NCBI RefSeq assembly: GCF_900116425.1
Contig: NZ_FPAS01000001.1
Coordinates: forward strand, 1,312,085 to 1,376,084
Direction: 5' to 3'
Source: Lishizhenia tianjinensis
GTDB lineage: Bacteria; Bacteroidota; Bacteroidia; Flavobacteriales_D; Crocinitomicaceae
DNA length: 64,000 nucleotides
In this document: in pieces, positions 36,955-45,650 of the stretch
Layout of the letters: each line of letters begins with the position of its first letter
How positions within the stretch are numbered: position 1 is the stretch's first letter
Translations under genes and position numbers: made by a program
Notes under the pieces: model-generated
What the model was told of the DNA's origin: nothing
Databases searched by the model: none
The model's input: only the letters and a program-made list of their open reading frames with translations

Positions 36955-39900
36955 ATGATAGAAAAAATTATTTCTTTCTCAGTAAAGAACAAATTAATAA
37001 TAGGTCTTATGACCATAGCGCTGGCTGCAATGGGGATTTGGAGTATGACGAAAGTCCCTTTAGATGCAGTTCCAGACATTACCAATAACCAAATACAGGT
37101 TATTACCCAGGCTCCTAATTTAGGAACCGAAGACATCGAACAATTTGTAACCTACCCCATAGAGGTAAGTATGGCCAACCTTCCAGGCATTGTGGAAGTG
37201 CGCTCTATTTCCCGTTTTGGTTTATCGGTGGTCACGCTTGTTTTTGAAGATGATATGGGCACCTATCTTCCCCGACAACTTGTTTCTGAAAAACTCGTGG
37301 AAGTAAAAGCAGAAATACCGGCTCAATTTGGAGAACCTCACATCGGTCCTATCGCAACAGGTTTAGGTGAAATCTATCAATATACTTTAGAGGTAGATGA
37401 AGAACACAGCCAAGACTATGATTTAAGAGAGCTCAGAAGCATACAAGATTGGATTATACGTCGCCAAATGGCTATGGTACCAGGAGTTGTAGAGGTAAAT
37501 GCCTTTGGGGGAGACATCAAAGAATACGAAATAGCTGTTGATCCAGAAGAGTTAAGAGCGATGGATATCAGTATTACAGAAGTTTTCGACGCTTTAGAAC
37601 GCAACAATGAAAATACAGGAAGTGCTTACATAGAAAAAAATCACTTTGCCAATTTTATTCGTGGTGAAGGTTTGATTAAAAGTTTGGATGACATCAAACA
37701 GATAGTCGTACAAATTAAAAATGACATACCTGTAACCATTGGTGATGTGGCAAAAGTTCAATATGGAAATGCCATTCGCTACGGTGCTTTAACCAAAGAT
37801 GGAAAAGGTGAAGCCGTTGGAGGTATGATCTTGATGTTGAAAGGCGCCAATTCTAACGATGTTATTGAGGATGTTCAAATCCGCATGGATGAAATTCAAA
37901 AATCTTTGCCAGAAGGAGTAAGCATTAAACCTTTCTTGGAGCGTTCTGACTTAATCTCTTCAACCACCTCTACCCTTGCCAGAAACTTAATTGAAGGGGC
38001 TTTAATTGTAATCTTCGTCCTCGTTATTTTATTAGGTAACTGGCGCGGTGGATTAATTGTAGCCTCTACCATTCCGCTTTCTTTGCTCTTCGCTTTTATC
38101 CTTATGCACTACTTTGGTGTTTGGGCCAATTTGATGAGTTTAGGTGCCATTGACTTTGGTATTATCGTGGATGGAGCGGTAATTATTGTTGAAGGAACCG
38201 TGTTCATGATACACGACAAATTCCTCAGCCAAAAACTCAACCAACAACAACGCGATGAAGCGGCAATATCTTCTTCAAGTAAAATGATGAAAAGTGCCTT
38301 CTTTGGTCAGTTAATTATATTAATTGTTTTCATCCCTATACTCACCTTAGAAGGCGTAGAAGGAAAAATGTTCAAACCTATGGCCTTTACCTTCATGTTT
38401 GCCATGATAGGGGTTATGCTATTGTGTTTAACCTATGTCCCTATGATGTCGGCATGGTTCCTACGCGGAGCAAGCAGCAATAAACTTTCCAGGGGTGATA
38501 AATTCATTCTTTTCTTAGAAAGAATCTATACACCAGCCTTGAATTGGGTATTGAACAAATGGAAAATTGTATTGACCCTTGCTATTCTCGCTTTGGGTTC
38601 TGTGGTTTGGCTTTTTTCGAGAATGGGAGGAGAATTTATTCCTCAATTAGATGAAGGCGACATTGCCTACCACGTTATTTTAACCCCGGGAAGTTCGCTA
38701 AGTGAAATGACAGCCACAACTTCTAAAGTTGAAAAAATCATCTTAGACAATTTCCCAGAGGCCAAAACAGTATTGAGTAGAATTGGTGTAGCTGAGGTTC
38801 CGACTGACCCTATGCCTATGGACTTGGCCGATTGTTTTATCATACTTAAACCACAAGACGAATGGACCAGCGCTTCTAGCAAGTCTGAACTCATCGAAAA
38901 AATAAAGGCTAAGATTTCTGAGGTACCCGGCGTAGCTTATGAATTTACACAACCCATAGAGATGCGCTTCAACGAGTTAATTACTGGTGTTCGCGAAGAC
39001 ATTGCCATTAAACTTTTTGGAGAAGACTTGGACATCTTGGCTGAAAAAGCGGAAGAAATTGGTCAACTAATAGGAGGTGTACAAGGAATTGGAGACATGA
39101 AAGTGGAGGCAACTGCAGGTTTACCTCAAATCACCATAAATTACAACAGAGCGAAACTTGCCCAGTATGGATTAAATATAGCCGACATCAATAAATTGGT
39201 TCAGAGTGCCATTGCAGGTTCTAAAGCGGGTGTAATTTTTGAAGGAGAACGCAGGTTTGACTTGGTGGTTCGACTACAAGAACAGAAAAGGTCAGGTATC
39301 ACAGATCTTAAAAACCTCTATGTACGACTCCCAAACAATTCACAAATTCCTTTGCGTGAGTTGGCCGAGATTACATACCAACCCGGACCTATGCAGATAA
39401 GTAGAGACAATACGAACCGTAGGACTTACGTGGGTATTAATGTAAGGGATAGAGACATCGCCTCATTGGTCAAAGAAATTCAAGGAATATTGGATGAAAA
39501 ATTAGACCTACCTCCAGGTTACTTTATTCGTTACGGTGGTGCCTTTGAAAATTTAGAGAGAGCATCGGCGAAACTAAAAGTTGTTGTTCCTATAGCACTG
39601 GCATTAATCTTATTGCTCATTTTCTTCGCCTTGAAGTCTATGCAACAAAGTATTATGATCTTCTTAGCTATTCCTTTTGCTACGATTGGAGGTATACTTG
39701 CTTTAGTTTTACGCGATATGCCCTTTAGTATTTCGGCAGGAGTTGGATTTATCGTTCTCTTTGGGGTTGCGGTTCTCAACGGATTAGTTCTGGTGAACAG
39801 TTGGAATGAACTCAAGGAGGAAGAACCCGAATTGAGTCTTGCAGAAAGAATATCCAAGGGTGCGAAACGAAGAATTAGACCCATTCTTTTAACCGCTTTA

Positions 39901-41298
39901 ACAGATGTACTTGGTTTCTTACCCATGGCAATTTCAACATCTGCAGGAGCTGAAGTACAACAGCCATTAGCAACCGTAGTGATTGGAGGAATGATTTCAG
40001 CCACTTTGTTAACCCTCTTTGTTTTACCGATTTTCTATAAAATTATGGAAAGTAGAAATTCTAGTGCACCTTTAAAGAAAGCAGTTTTAGCCTTGGTGAT
40101 ACTCATGTTTACGCCACAACTTATGGCGCAAGAAAAGGTCCTTACACATGCTGATGAAGCAGTTAATGTCGCTTTAGCAAACAATCAAAAAGTGCAAATG
40201 AGTCAGCTCGACTTAGCGCATTACGAAGCATTGGTAAAAACCTCGGTTAACTTAGACAAAACCAACGTAGGGGTAAATTATGGTCAAATCAACAGTTACC
40301 TGAACGACTATGGAATTTCCATCTCTCAAAACTTCGAATTACCTCATGTTTACCTGCGCAATAAAAAGGCAAACTCAACACGGGTAAACATCGCCAAACA
40401 AGACCAAGCAATTGTTGCACTCGACGTAAGTGAAGAAGTTAGAAAAACGTGGATGGAATTGAGCTATCTGCATGCTGTAAAGGATGTTCTACGCATGAAA
40501 GACACCCTTTTCACCAACAATTTAAAGGCTTCTACCCTAAAGTTTGAATTAGAAGGAAGCAGTATACTTGAAAAGGCCAATGCAGAAACTCAATTACATC
40601 AAGTGAAGAACGATTTGTTCTTAAATGCTCAGGACATTGCAATTCAAGAAAACAAATTACATTTCTTATTACAAGACAGTTTGCAATATAGCTTTCAACC
40701 AGAACTGCAAATTTTAGATTTGGTGTTGTGGGATAAAGACAGCTTAAACCTGCACCCAAGCATACAAAAACAAGAGGAACAGGTAAAGTACAGCCAAGCG
40801 CAGTTGGAGGTAGAAAAAGCGAAGTTGAGTCCGAGTTTTACCTTGGGCTATTTCAACATTTCCATGATAGGTACGCCCTACTTTGGAAATCCATCGGCAG
40901 GTTACAACGATAGGTTTCAAGCCCTTGAATTAGGCGTTGTAATTCCTTTGTTCTTCGGAGCACAAAAGGCGCACATCAAAGCTAGCAACATCGCTTTGGA
41001 ACAAGCTCGCGTAAACAATGCCTATGTGTTAAATCAATTAATGAACGAAGTTGAAATGGAAATTATTCGGGTAGAAAAAGAAAAGAACAACCTTTTGTAT
41101 TTTCAAGAAAAAGCCCTTGTTCAATCAAACCTCATTCTCGAAAAAGCGCAATTGAGCTATCAAGAAGGAGCTATAGATTACATTGAATATTTTCAAAACA
41201 TCAATTTTGCTTTAGATATACAAGTAAAATATTTAGCGAGCATCAACAGCTATAACCAATCCATTATTCACCTATCTAATTTATTAGGTAAAAAGTAA
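36955..41298 (+). CDS. CzcA-type heavy-metal RND pump fused to a TolC-like outer-membrane factor
   Basis: Start chosen at ATG 36955 (MIEKIISFSVKNKLIIG); a TTG at 36919 is less likely. 1447 aa. Residues 1-about 1030 are a complete HME-RND transporter with 12 helices. Asp400, Asp406 and Glu413 in DFGIIVDGAVIIVEG keep the D-x5-D-x6-E pattern needed for proton coupling in CzcA, indicating divalent cations (Co/Zn/Cd) more than Cu(I). After a short linker, an extra hydrophobic stretch (KKAVLALVILMFTPQLMAQ, about 40075-40134) looks like a retained signal peptide. About 390 residues of TolC/OEP-type helical repeats follow. The adaptor gene is 5 bp downstream. Confidence 0.9.
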   Translation: MIEKIISFSVKNKLIIGLMTIALAAMGIWSMTKVPLDAVPDITNNQIQVITQAPNLGTEDIEQFVTYPIEVSMANLPGIVEVRSISRFGLSVVTLVFEDDMGTYLPRQLVSEKLVEVKAEIPAQFGEPHIGPIATGLGEIYQYTLEVDEEHSQDYDLRELRSIQDWIIRRQMAMVPGVVEVNAFGGDIKEYEIAVDPEELRAMDISITEVFDALERNNENTGSAYIEKNHFANFIRGEGLIKSLDDIKQIVVQIKNDIPVTIGDVAKVQYGNAIRYGALTKDGKGEAVGGMILMLKGANSNDVIEDVQIRMDEIQKSLPEGVSIKPFLERSDLISSTTSTLARNLIEGALIVIFVLVILLGNWRGGLIVASTIPLSLLFAFILMHYFGVWANLMSLGAIDFGIIVDGAVIIVEGTVFMIHDKFLSQKLNQQQRDEAAISSSSKMMKSAFFGQLIILIVFIPILTLEGVEGKMFKPMAFTFMFAMIGVMLLCLTYVPMMSAWFLRGASSNKLSRGDKFILFLERIYTPALNWVLNKWKIVLTLAILALGSVVWLFSRMGGEFIPQLDEGDIAYHVILTPGSSLSEMTATTSKVEKIILDNFPEAKTVLSRIGVAEVPTDPMPMDLADCFIILKPQDEWTSASSKSELIEKIKAKISEVPGVAYEFTQPIEMRFNELITGVREDIAIKLFGEDLDILAEKAEEIGQLIGGVQGIGDMKVEATAGLPQITINYNRAKLAQYGLNIADINKLVQSAIAGSKAGVIFEGERRFDLVVRLQEQKRSGITDLKNLYVRLPNNSQIPLRELAEITYQPGPMQISRDNTNRRTYVGINVRDRDIASLVKEIQGILDEKLDLPPGYFIRYGGAFENLERASAKLKVVVPIALALILLLIFFALKSMQQSIMIFLAIPFATIGGILALVLRDMPFSISAGVGFIVLFGVAVLNGLVLVNSWNELKEEEPELSLAERISKGAKRRIRPILLTALTDVLGFLPMAISTSAGAEVQQPLATVVIGGMISATLLTLFVLPIFYKIMESRNSSAPLKKAVLALVILMFTPQLMAQEKVLTHADEAVNVALANNQKVQMSQLDLAHYEALVKTSVNLDKTNVGVNYGQINSYLNDYGISISQNFELPHVYLRNKKANSTRVNIAKQDQAIVALDVSEEVRKTWMELSYLHAVKDVLRMKDTLFTNNLKASTLKFELEGSSILEKANAETQLHQVKNDLFLNAQDIAIQENKLHFLLQDSLQYSFQPELQILDLVLWDKDSLNLHPSIQKQEEQVKYSQAQLEVEKAKLSPSFTLGYFNISMIGTPYFGNPSAGYNDRFQALELGVVIPLFFGAQKAHIKASNIALEQARVNNAYVLNQLMNEVEMEIIRVEKEKNNLLYFQEKALVQSNLILEKAQLSYQEGAIDYIEYFQNINFALDIQVKYLASINSYNQSIIHLSNLLGKK

Positions 41299-41303
41299 AA
41301 GAC

Positions 41304-42497
41304 ATGAAAAAATTATATAGCATATTCATCTTGGCCCTTGCCCTTGCAGCTTGTCAAAATGATGTAGCACCAGAAACAACTGCTTCTCCTGCGCATGATC
41401 ACGCACACAATGAAGATGCAGAGCACCACAATGACCACGAAACGGAAGGGTATCATCTTTCCAAAGCGAAGTTTCAAGAAATGGGACTCCTCGCAGATAG
41501 TTTACAGTATGTAAACATTGATGATTGGGTGGAAGTAAATGGTTACTTGCAAGTACCCCCTCAAAACGAAGCTACTGTAACCTCTATTTTGGGAGCTAAT
41601 GTAAAATCTATTCAAGTGATAGAGGGGCAAAAAATTAAAGAGAACCAGGTTTTAGCCTATTTAACACACCCTGAAATTATTCGAATTCAAACCCAATACG
41701 TTCAGAGTAAAAGCAGGTTAAAATTCCTTGAGCAAAGTTTAGAAAGAACTAAAAAACTTTACGATGAACAAGTTGCCTCAGGAAAAGAATACCAAGCTAC
41801 AGACGCTGAATACAAAGCCACAAAAGGAGAAGTATTAGGTCTGGAAGCGGAATTAAAACTCTTGTCTATAGATCCTAAAAAAGTGGAAAATGGAAAAATC
41901 TACGAAAGCATACCTGTAGTGAGTCCTATTTCTGGCTACATCAGAAAGGTATTCGTAAAAACCGGTCAATTCGTTTCTCCCTCAAAAGAGATGTTTGACA
42001 TCGTCAATAACGATCATGTACATGCCGATTTAATGGTTTTTGAAAAAGACATCAACAAGGTAAAAGAAGGTCAAACCATCAGTTTCAAATTACAAGCCGC
42101 TCCCCATGAAAGCTATACCGCAACTATTTTCAGCGTAGGAAAGGCTTTTGAGTCTGACCCGAAAGCTGTGCACATACATGCCGACATCAAAGACAAGAAA
42201 GAATTTATGCTTCCAGGAATGTATGTACAAGGAAAAATAAGTACATCAGACCATGCTGTTTTGGCGCTACCCAACGAAGCCATTACTACAGACAAGGGAA
42301 AAAACTTTGCTTTTATCCTAAAAGATGAAGGAGAAGAATACGACTTACAAATGGTTGAAGTTATCGTTACCAATACCAATGAAGAATACTCCTCTGTTCG
42401 TTTAGCCGATGATTTAAAAAACAAAATATTTCTTCAAAACAAAGCCTATTACATGATGGCAGAATTGATGAAGGGAGAAGCTGAACACGGTCATTAA
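41304..42497 (+). CDS. RND periplasmic adaptor (CzcB/CusB-type) lipoprotein
   Basis: 397 aa. Signal peptide with lipobox (ALAAC, Cys17), then a His/Glu-rich N-terminal segment (PAHDHAHNEDAEHHNDHE) likely to bind metal. Next come the barrel-sandwich/lipoyl halves (ATVTSILGANVKSIQVIEGQ and PVVSPISGYIRKVFVKTGQFV) flanking a coiled-coil hairpin (about 130-185), then beta-barrel and membrane-proximal domains. It links the RND pump with the TolC-like domain. It ends the transcription unit at a Rho-independent terminator. Confidence 0.92.
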   Translation: MKKLYSIFILALALAACQNDVAPETTASPAHDHAHNEDAEHHNDHETEGYHLSKAKFQEMGLLADSLQYVNIDDWVEVNGYLQVPPQNEATVTSILGANVKSIQVIEGQKIKENQVLAYLTHPEIIRIQTQYVQSKSRLKFLEQSLERTKKLYDEQVASGKEYQATDAEYKATKGEVLGLEAELKLLSIDPKKVENGKIYESIPVVSPISGYIRKVFVKTGQFVSPSKEMFDIVNNDHVHADLMVFEKDINKVKEGQTISFKLQAAPHESYTATIFSVGKAFESDPKAVHIHADIKDKKEFMLPGMYVQGKISTSDHAVLALPNEAITTDKGKNFAFILKDEGEEYDLQMVEVIVTNTNEEYSSVRLADDLKNKIFLQNKAYYMMAELMKGEAEHGH

Positions 42498-42518
42498 TTA
42501 AAACTACAAACACGATAC

Positions 42519-42546
42519 AAGGGAGCTCTGAGGAGTTCCCTTTTTT
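42519..42546 (+). terminator. Rho-independent terminator after the adaptor gene
   Basis: AAGGGAGCTC (42519-42528) pairs with GAGTTCCCTT (42533-42542) with one G-U pair and a 4-nt loop, followed by a T run to 42546. It separates the efflux operon from the Cys-rich gene. Confidence 0.85.
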
Positions 42547-42622
42547 GGTTTTACCCGAAAACGATAAAATAGGATTTCAAGTATTAAATCAAAAAACGTT
42601 CTGAAGACTACAAAAGAATAAC

Positions 42623-42630
42623 TATTTTCA
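42623..42630 (+). promoter_or_regulatory. -7-like box 4 nt from a GTG start
   Basis: TATTTTCA (six of eight positions of TAnnTTTG) ends four bases before GTG 42635, again the leaderless geometry. An ATG at 42630 is out of frame and runs into TGA after two codons. Confidence 0.35.
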
Positions 42631-42634
42631 TGGT

Positions 42635-43090
42635 GTGAAAAGTCTACTTACACTTCTATTGGGCGTGCTACTTTTTACCAGTTCTTTTCTGGTAAAGGGA
42701 ATTAGCGTCTATGAGAATTTATGTAGAACCTCTCAAGAAGTAAGCACGAGTCTTAGTTTCCAAAGTTGTAAGCATCAGAATGAAAATTTGGCGCAAGAAC
42801 AGTCCTGCTGCGAAACGCCCCCCGCTTGTTGCAACACTGCTAAAAGCGAAGAAACGAGCATACAAGCTCTTTGCTGTACCTCTCAACTCAAGAATGCAAG
42901 TAATGGTTTAGACTACAACCAAAATCTTAATGATACGGGGGTTAGTCTTGACTTTATTTCCCTCACATACATACATCCTACCCCTTTAACAGCTGTAGGT
43001 AATCTTAAAGAGGAGACATCTATCTACACCGATGCTCCCCCTCCCCTTAACAGGAAAATTTACCAACGTATTGCCTGTTATTTAATTTGA
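42635..43090 (+). CDS. Cys-rich secreted protein, HYC_CC_PP-like
   Basis: 151 aa, GTG start. N-terminal hydrophobic signal, then a Cys-rich region with several adjacent Cys pairs (EQSCCETPPACCNTAKSEE, and ALCCTSQ) and a C-terminal DAPPPLN. The combination of CC pairs and a proline run near the end resembles a Bacteroidota family of Cys-rich proteins (HYC_CC_PP) found beside metal genes; the HYC motif itself appears here only as SCKH. Metal binding in the periplasm is inferred from composition and from its place between the efflux pump and the MbnP-like gene. Confidence 0.6.
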   Translation: MKSLLTLLLGVLLFTSSFLVKGISVYENLCRTSQEVSTSLSFQSCKHQNENLAQEQSCCETPPACCNTAKSEETSIQALCCTSQLKNASNGLDYNQNLNDTGVSLDFISLTYIHPTPLTAVGNLKEETSIYTDAPPPLNRKIYQRIACYLI

Positions 43091-43185
43091 TACGCCAGTA
43101 TCGAATTCTTTTTGCTGTATCACAAAAACAGCTCAAACTATAAATCTTAAGGCTTTTTGCCGCACTTAAAACTAAAATTTAATAC

Positions 43186-43199
43186 GGATGTTTACATCC
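43186..43199 (+). promoter_or_regulatory. Small inverted repeat in the leader of the MbnP-like gene
   Basis: GGATG-TTTA-CATCC forms a perfect 5-bp dyad 12 bases before the possible start codons at 43211/43217. It could be an operator or an RNA hairpin; short dyads also arise by chance. Confidence 0.25.
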
Positions 43200-43216
43200 A
43201 AGAAAAACACATGCAC

Positions 43217-44176
43217 ATGAAAAATTTATTACTTTTTTGCGCCCTAGTATTCGCAGGCTTTGCTAATGCTCAAGTTGATGTTAACCTATTAATACATCAC
43301 ACCTTTAACAACCAAACTCCTGTAATGAACACTCCAGGTTTAATACGTAATGGAGAAGAAATTAAATTTACAAGAATTCAATATTACATTACGCGAATTT
43401 CTGTAATTCACGACGGTAACCAAGTAACACCAATTAGCGATGATACTGTTGCTTTAGTAAACGTTGATCACGGTTTAAATACAACCATAGAATTAGGAGA
43501 AGTTAATGCAACTACACTTGAAGGTGTAAAATTCCACATCGGTGTTTACGCACCTGTAAACAATGAAAATCCTTCTCTGCAGCCTGCAGGACACCCGCTT
43601 GCACCAAGTTTACCAAACATGCACTGGGGATGGGCAGCAGGATATAGATTTGCAGCACTCGAAGGCGTTGCTGGAACCAACTTTTCTCAGATGTGGCAAT
43701 TACACGGTTTAGGAAACTCGAACTACTTTGAAACAGATGAAATAATGACTGGTTCTACAGTTATCAATGGAGTTCAAACCTTAGAAGTTCATGCAGACTA
43801 CAGCGGAGCCTTAAACGGATTGAGTGTTTCTCAAGGTTTAATCTCTCATGGAGAAATAGGTGAAGCTAAAAAGATGCTTCAAAACTTCAGTACAGATGTT
43901 TTCTACCCTTCGGCAATTGCATCTACTGAAAAGGTAGCTACTCCAGCAACAGAAATCATTGCTTTCCCGAATCCGAGTACAGATGGACACGTAAATATTA
44001 GCTCAAATAAAGAGATGACAACACTTTACATCTATGACGCAGCAGGAACTTTAATTACTGAAAGTTCTATTGAAAATAAAAAAGAAGCACAAATTCAATT
44101 AGAAAATAAAGGTGTTTACTTATTGAAAGTGATGGATGTAGATGGTGTATTGACAACGCGAAAAATTGTATACTAA
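43217..44176 (+). CDS. MbnP-like copper protein with T9SS sorting domain
   Basis: Start at ATG 43217 (MKNLLLFCALVFAGFANAQ); ATG 43211 is also possible. 319 aa. The body matches the MbnP family: VDVNLLIHHTFNNQT, KFTRIQYYITRISV, VDHG, KFHIGVYAPVN, and the motif MHWGWAAGYRFAALEG. In characterised MbnP a conserved Trp is oxidised to kynurenine by the diheme partner MbnH to build a copper site; the Trp-rich motif is present here. The C-terminal roughly 75 residues form a T9SS type A domain (IIAFPNPSTDGHVNI, GVYLLKVMDVDGV), so the protein should reach the cell surface. MbnH-like and HMA genes follow directly. Confidence 0.8.
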   Translation: MKNLLLFCALVFAGFANAQVDVNLLIHHTFNNQTPVMNTPGLIRNGEEIKFTRIQYYITRISVIHDGNQVTPISDDTVALVNVDHGLNTTIELGEVNATTLEGVKFHIGVYAPVNNENPSLQPAGHPLAPSLPNMHWGWAAGYRFAALEGVAGTNFSQMWQLHGLGNSNYFETDEIMTGSTVINGVQTLEVHADYSGALNGLSVSQGLISHGEIGEAKKMLQNFSTDVFYPSAIASTEKVATPATEIIAFPNPSTDGHVNISSNKEMTTLYIYDAAGTLITESSIENKKEAQIQLENKGVYLLKVMDVDGVLTTRKIVY

Positions 44177-44177
44177 G

Positions 44178-45266
44178 ATGAATTTAAAACAAATAGTACC
44201 ACTACTTCTTGGGGGAGTATTTTTTGTTACATCTTGTAAGAAAGGCACGGATGACATTATAGAATACAACCCTAAGGCGTATACCGTGAATTTTAAAAAC
44301 AATACGCTCCCTGAATTTATTGTTGCGGCAGATAACCCACTTACTGTTGAAAAGGTAAAACTAGGACGCATGTTGTTTTATGAAAACAAACTCTCAAGAG
44401 ACGGTTCTATCAATTGTGCAAGTTGTCATAACCAAGCCAATGCCTTTTCAGATACCAATCAATTCTCTTTTGGGGTGGACAATAGTGTAGGAAAACGTCA
44501 AGCTATGGCTATTTTTAACATGGCCTACAACACCAACCAATTCTTTTGGGATGGTAGAGCTGATTTATTGCGCGACCAAGCGATTTTGCCTATACAAGAT
44601 CATTTAGAGATGGATGAGAGTATGGAAAATGTGATTACCAAACTGAAGAATGATCAGCAGTATGTTGACCAGTTTACCAGAGCTTTTGAAAACGGAGAGA
44701 TAAATACACTTAACATTTCATTAGCGCTCGAAAACTTCATGAATTCCATTATCTCGGAAGACTCTAAGTACGATAGATATTTGGCAGGAAAAGAAACCTT
44801 GACAGAGAGTGAAATGAGAGGTATGGAACTTTTCTCTAAAGAATATACAGAGTTCTTCCCGAACGAGTCTGGAGCAGATTGTATGCACTGTCATTCTTTG
44901 AATAATTTCGAAAATGACTTGTACATGAACAACGGTTTAGATACGGATGCTGAAATGACGGATTACGGTCGTGAAAATGCTACGGGTGATCCAAATGATA
45001 GAGGTAAGTTTAAGGTAACTTCTTTGCGTAATGTTGCCGTTACTCCACCCTACATGCACGACGGTCGTTTTAATACCTTAGAAGAGGTAATAGACCACTA
45101 CAACGAAGGAATTAAAAACTCGAGTACCGTTGATCAAGCTTTGTTGGGAACAACAGCTACAGGATTAATGTTAGATGCTCAAGAGAAAGAGGATTTAATT
45201 AACTTTCTAAAAACTTTAACGGATTACACGTATTTAAATAATCCAGAATATTCAAACCCACATTAA
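44178..45266 (+). CDS. Diheme MbnH/MauG-like cytochrome c peroxidase family lipoprotein
   Basis: Start at ATG 44178, 1 bp after the MbnP-like stop. 362 aa. Lipobox VTSC (Cys20). Heme motifs CASCH (residues 80-84) and CMHCH (235-239); family blocks AMAIFNMAYNTNQFFWDGRADLLRDQ and FKVTSLRNVAVTPPYMHDGRF. Within the peroxidase/MauG superfamily, the immediate MbnP neighbour argues for the MbnH role: using peroxide and a bis-Fe(IV)-type state to oxidise Trp in MbnP. That role is inferred by context. It overlaps the next gene by 1 bp (TAATG). Confidence 0.85.
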   Translation: MNLKQIVPLLLGGVFFVTSCKKGTDDIIEYNPKAYTVNFKNNTLPEFIVAADNPLTVEKVKLGRMLFYENKLSRDGSINCASCHNQANAFSDTNQFSFGVDNSVGKRQAMAIFNMAYNTNQFFWDGRADLLRDQAILPIQDHLEMDESMENVITKLKNDQQYVDQFTRAFENGEINTLNISLALENFMNSIISEDSKYDRYLAGKETLTESEMRGMELFSKEYTEFFPNESGADCMHCHSLNNFENDLYMNNGLDTDAEMTDYGRENATGDPNDRGKFKVTSLRNVAVTPPYMHDGRFNTLEEVIDHYNEGIKNSSTVDQALLGTTATGLMLDAQEKEDLINFLKTLTDYTYLNNPEYSNPH

Positions 45267-45613
45267 TGAAACGTAAAGCAATACAAATTTTTAGCATACT
45301 AGGTTTGGTAGCCATGAGTTGCCAAAATAATGCAGCTACAGAAGCCACTGTTGTTGAAGCAAGCTTCAATGTACAAGGAAATTGCAACATGTGTAAAAGT
45401 ACCATTGAAGGTGCAGTAAACACATGTGATGGAGTTGACATGGCAGAATGGAACAAAGACACCAAGCAAATGATGGTTAAATATGATTCTAGCGTGATTA
45501 GCTTAGATGAAATAGATCAACGCATTGCCAACAGTGGTTATGCTACCGATCATCATGAGGCCAACATGGAAGCTTATGAAAAGCTTCCAAAATGTTGTCA
45601 TTACAAAGATTAA
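45266..45613 (+). CDS. Heavy-metal-associated (HMA) domain lipoprotein
   Basis: 115 aa. Signal peptide with lipobox (LVAMSCQ). One ferredoxin-like HMA domain with the metal site NVQGNCNMCKSTIEGAV, then a C-terminal His/Cys tail (DHHEANMEAYEKLPKCCHYKD) that could form a second site. Such domains pass Cu(I) or bind Zn/Cd. Its lipoprotein form is unusual compared with cytosolic CopZ-type chaperones and suggests metal handling in the periplasm. Last gene of the MbnP-MbnH unit, followed by a strong bidirectional terminator. Confidence 0.85.
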   Translation: MKRKAIQIFSILGLVAMSCQNNAATEATVVEASFNVQGNCNMCKSTIEGAVNTCDGVDMAEWNKDTKQMMVKYDSSVISLDEIDQRIANSGYATDHHEANMEAYEKLPKCCHYKD

Positions 45614-45620
45614 AAACAAA

Positions 45621-45650
45621 AGAGCCCTACAACATAGGGCTCTTTTTTTT
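45621..45650. terminator. Bidirectional Rho-independent terminator
   Basis: AGAGCCCTA (45621-45629) and TAGGGCTCT (45635-45643) form a perfect 9-bp stem with a 5-nt loop. T8 follows on the plus strand and a T-rich run on the minus strand. It serves the HMA gene and the convergent CotH-like gene. Confidence 0.9.

Noticed and set aside
42630-42638. ATG GTG TGA mini-ORF overlapping the GTG start at 42635
   Set aside because: Two codons only, and it lies within the predicted promoter; most likely coincidence.
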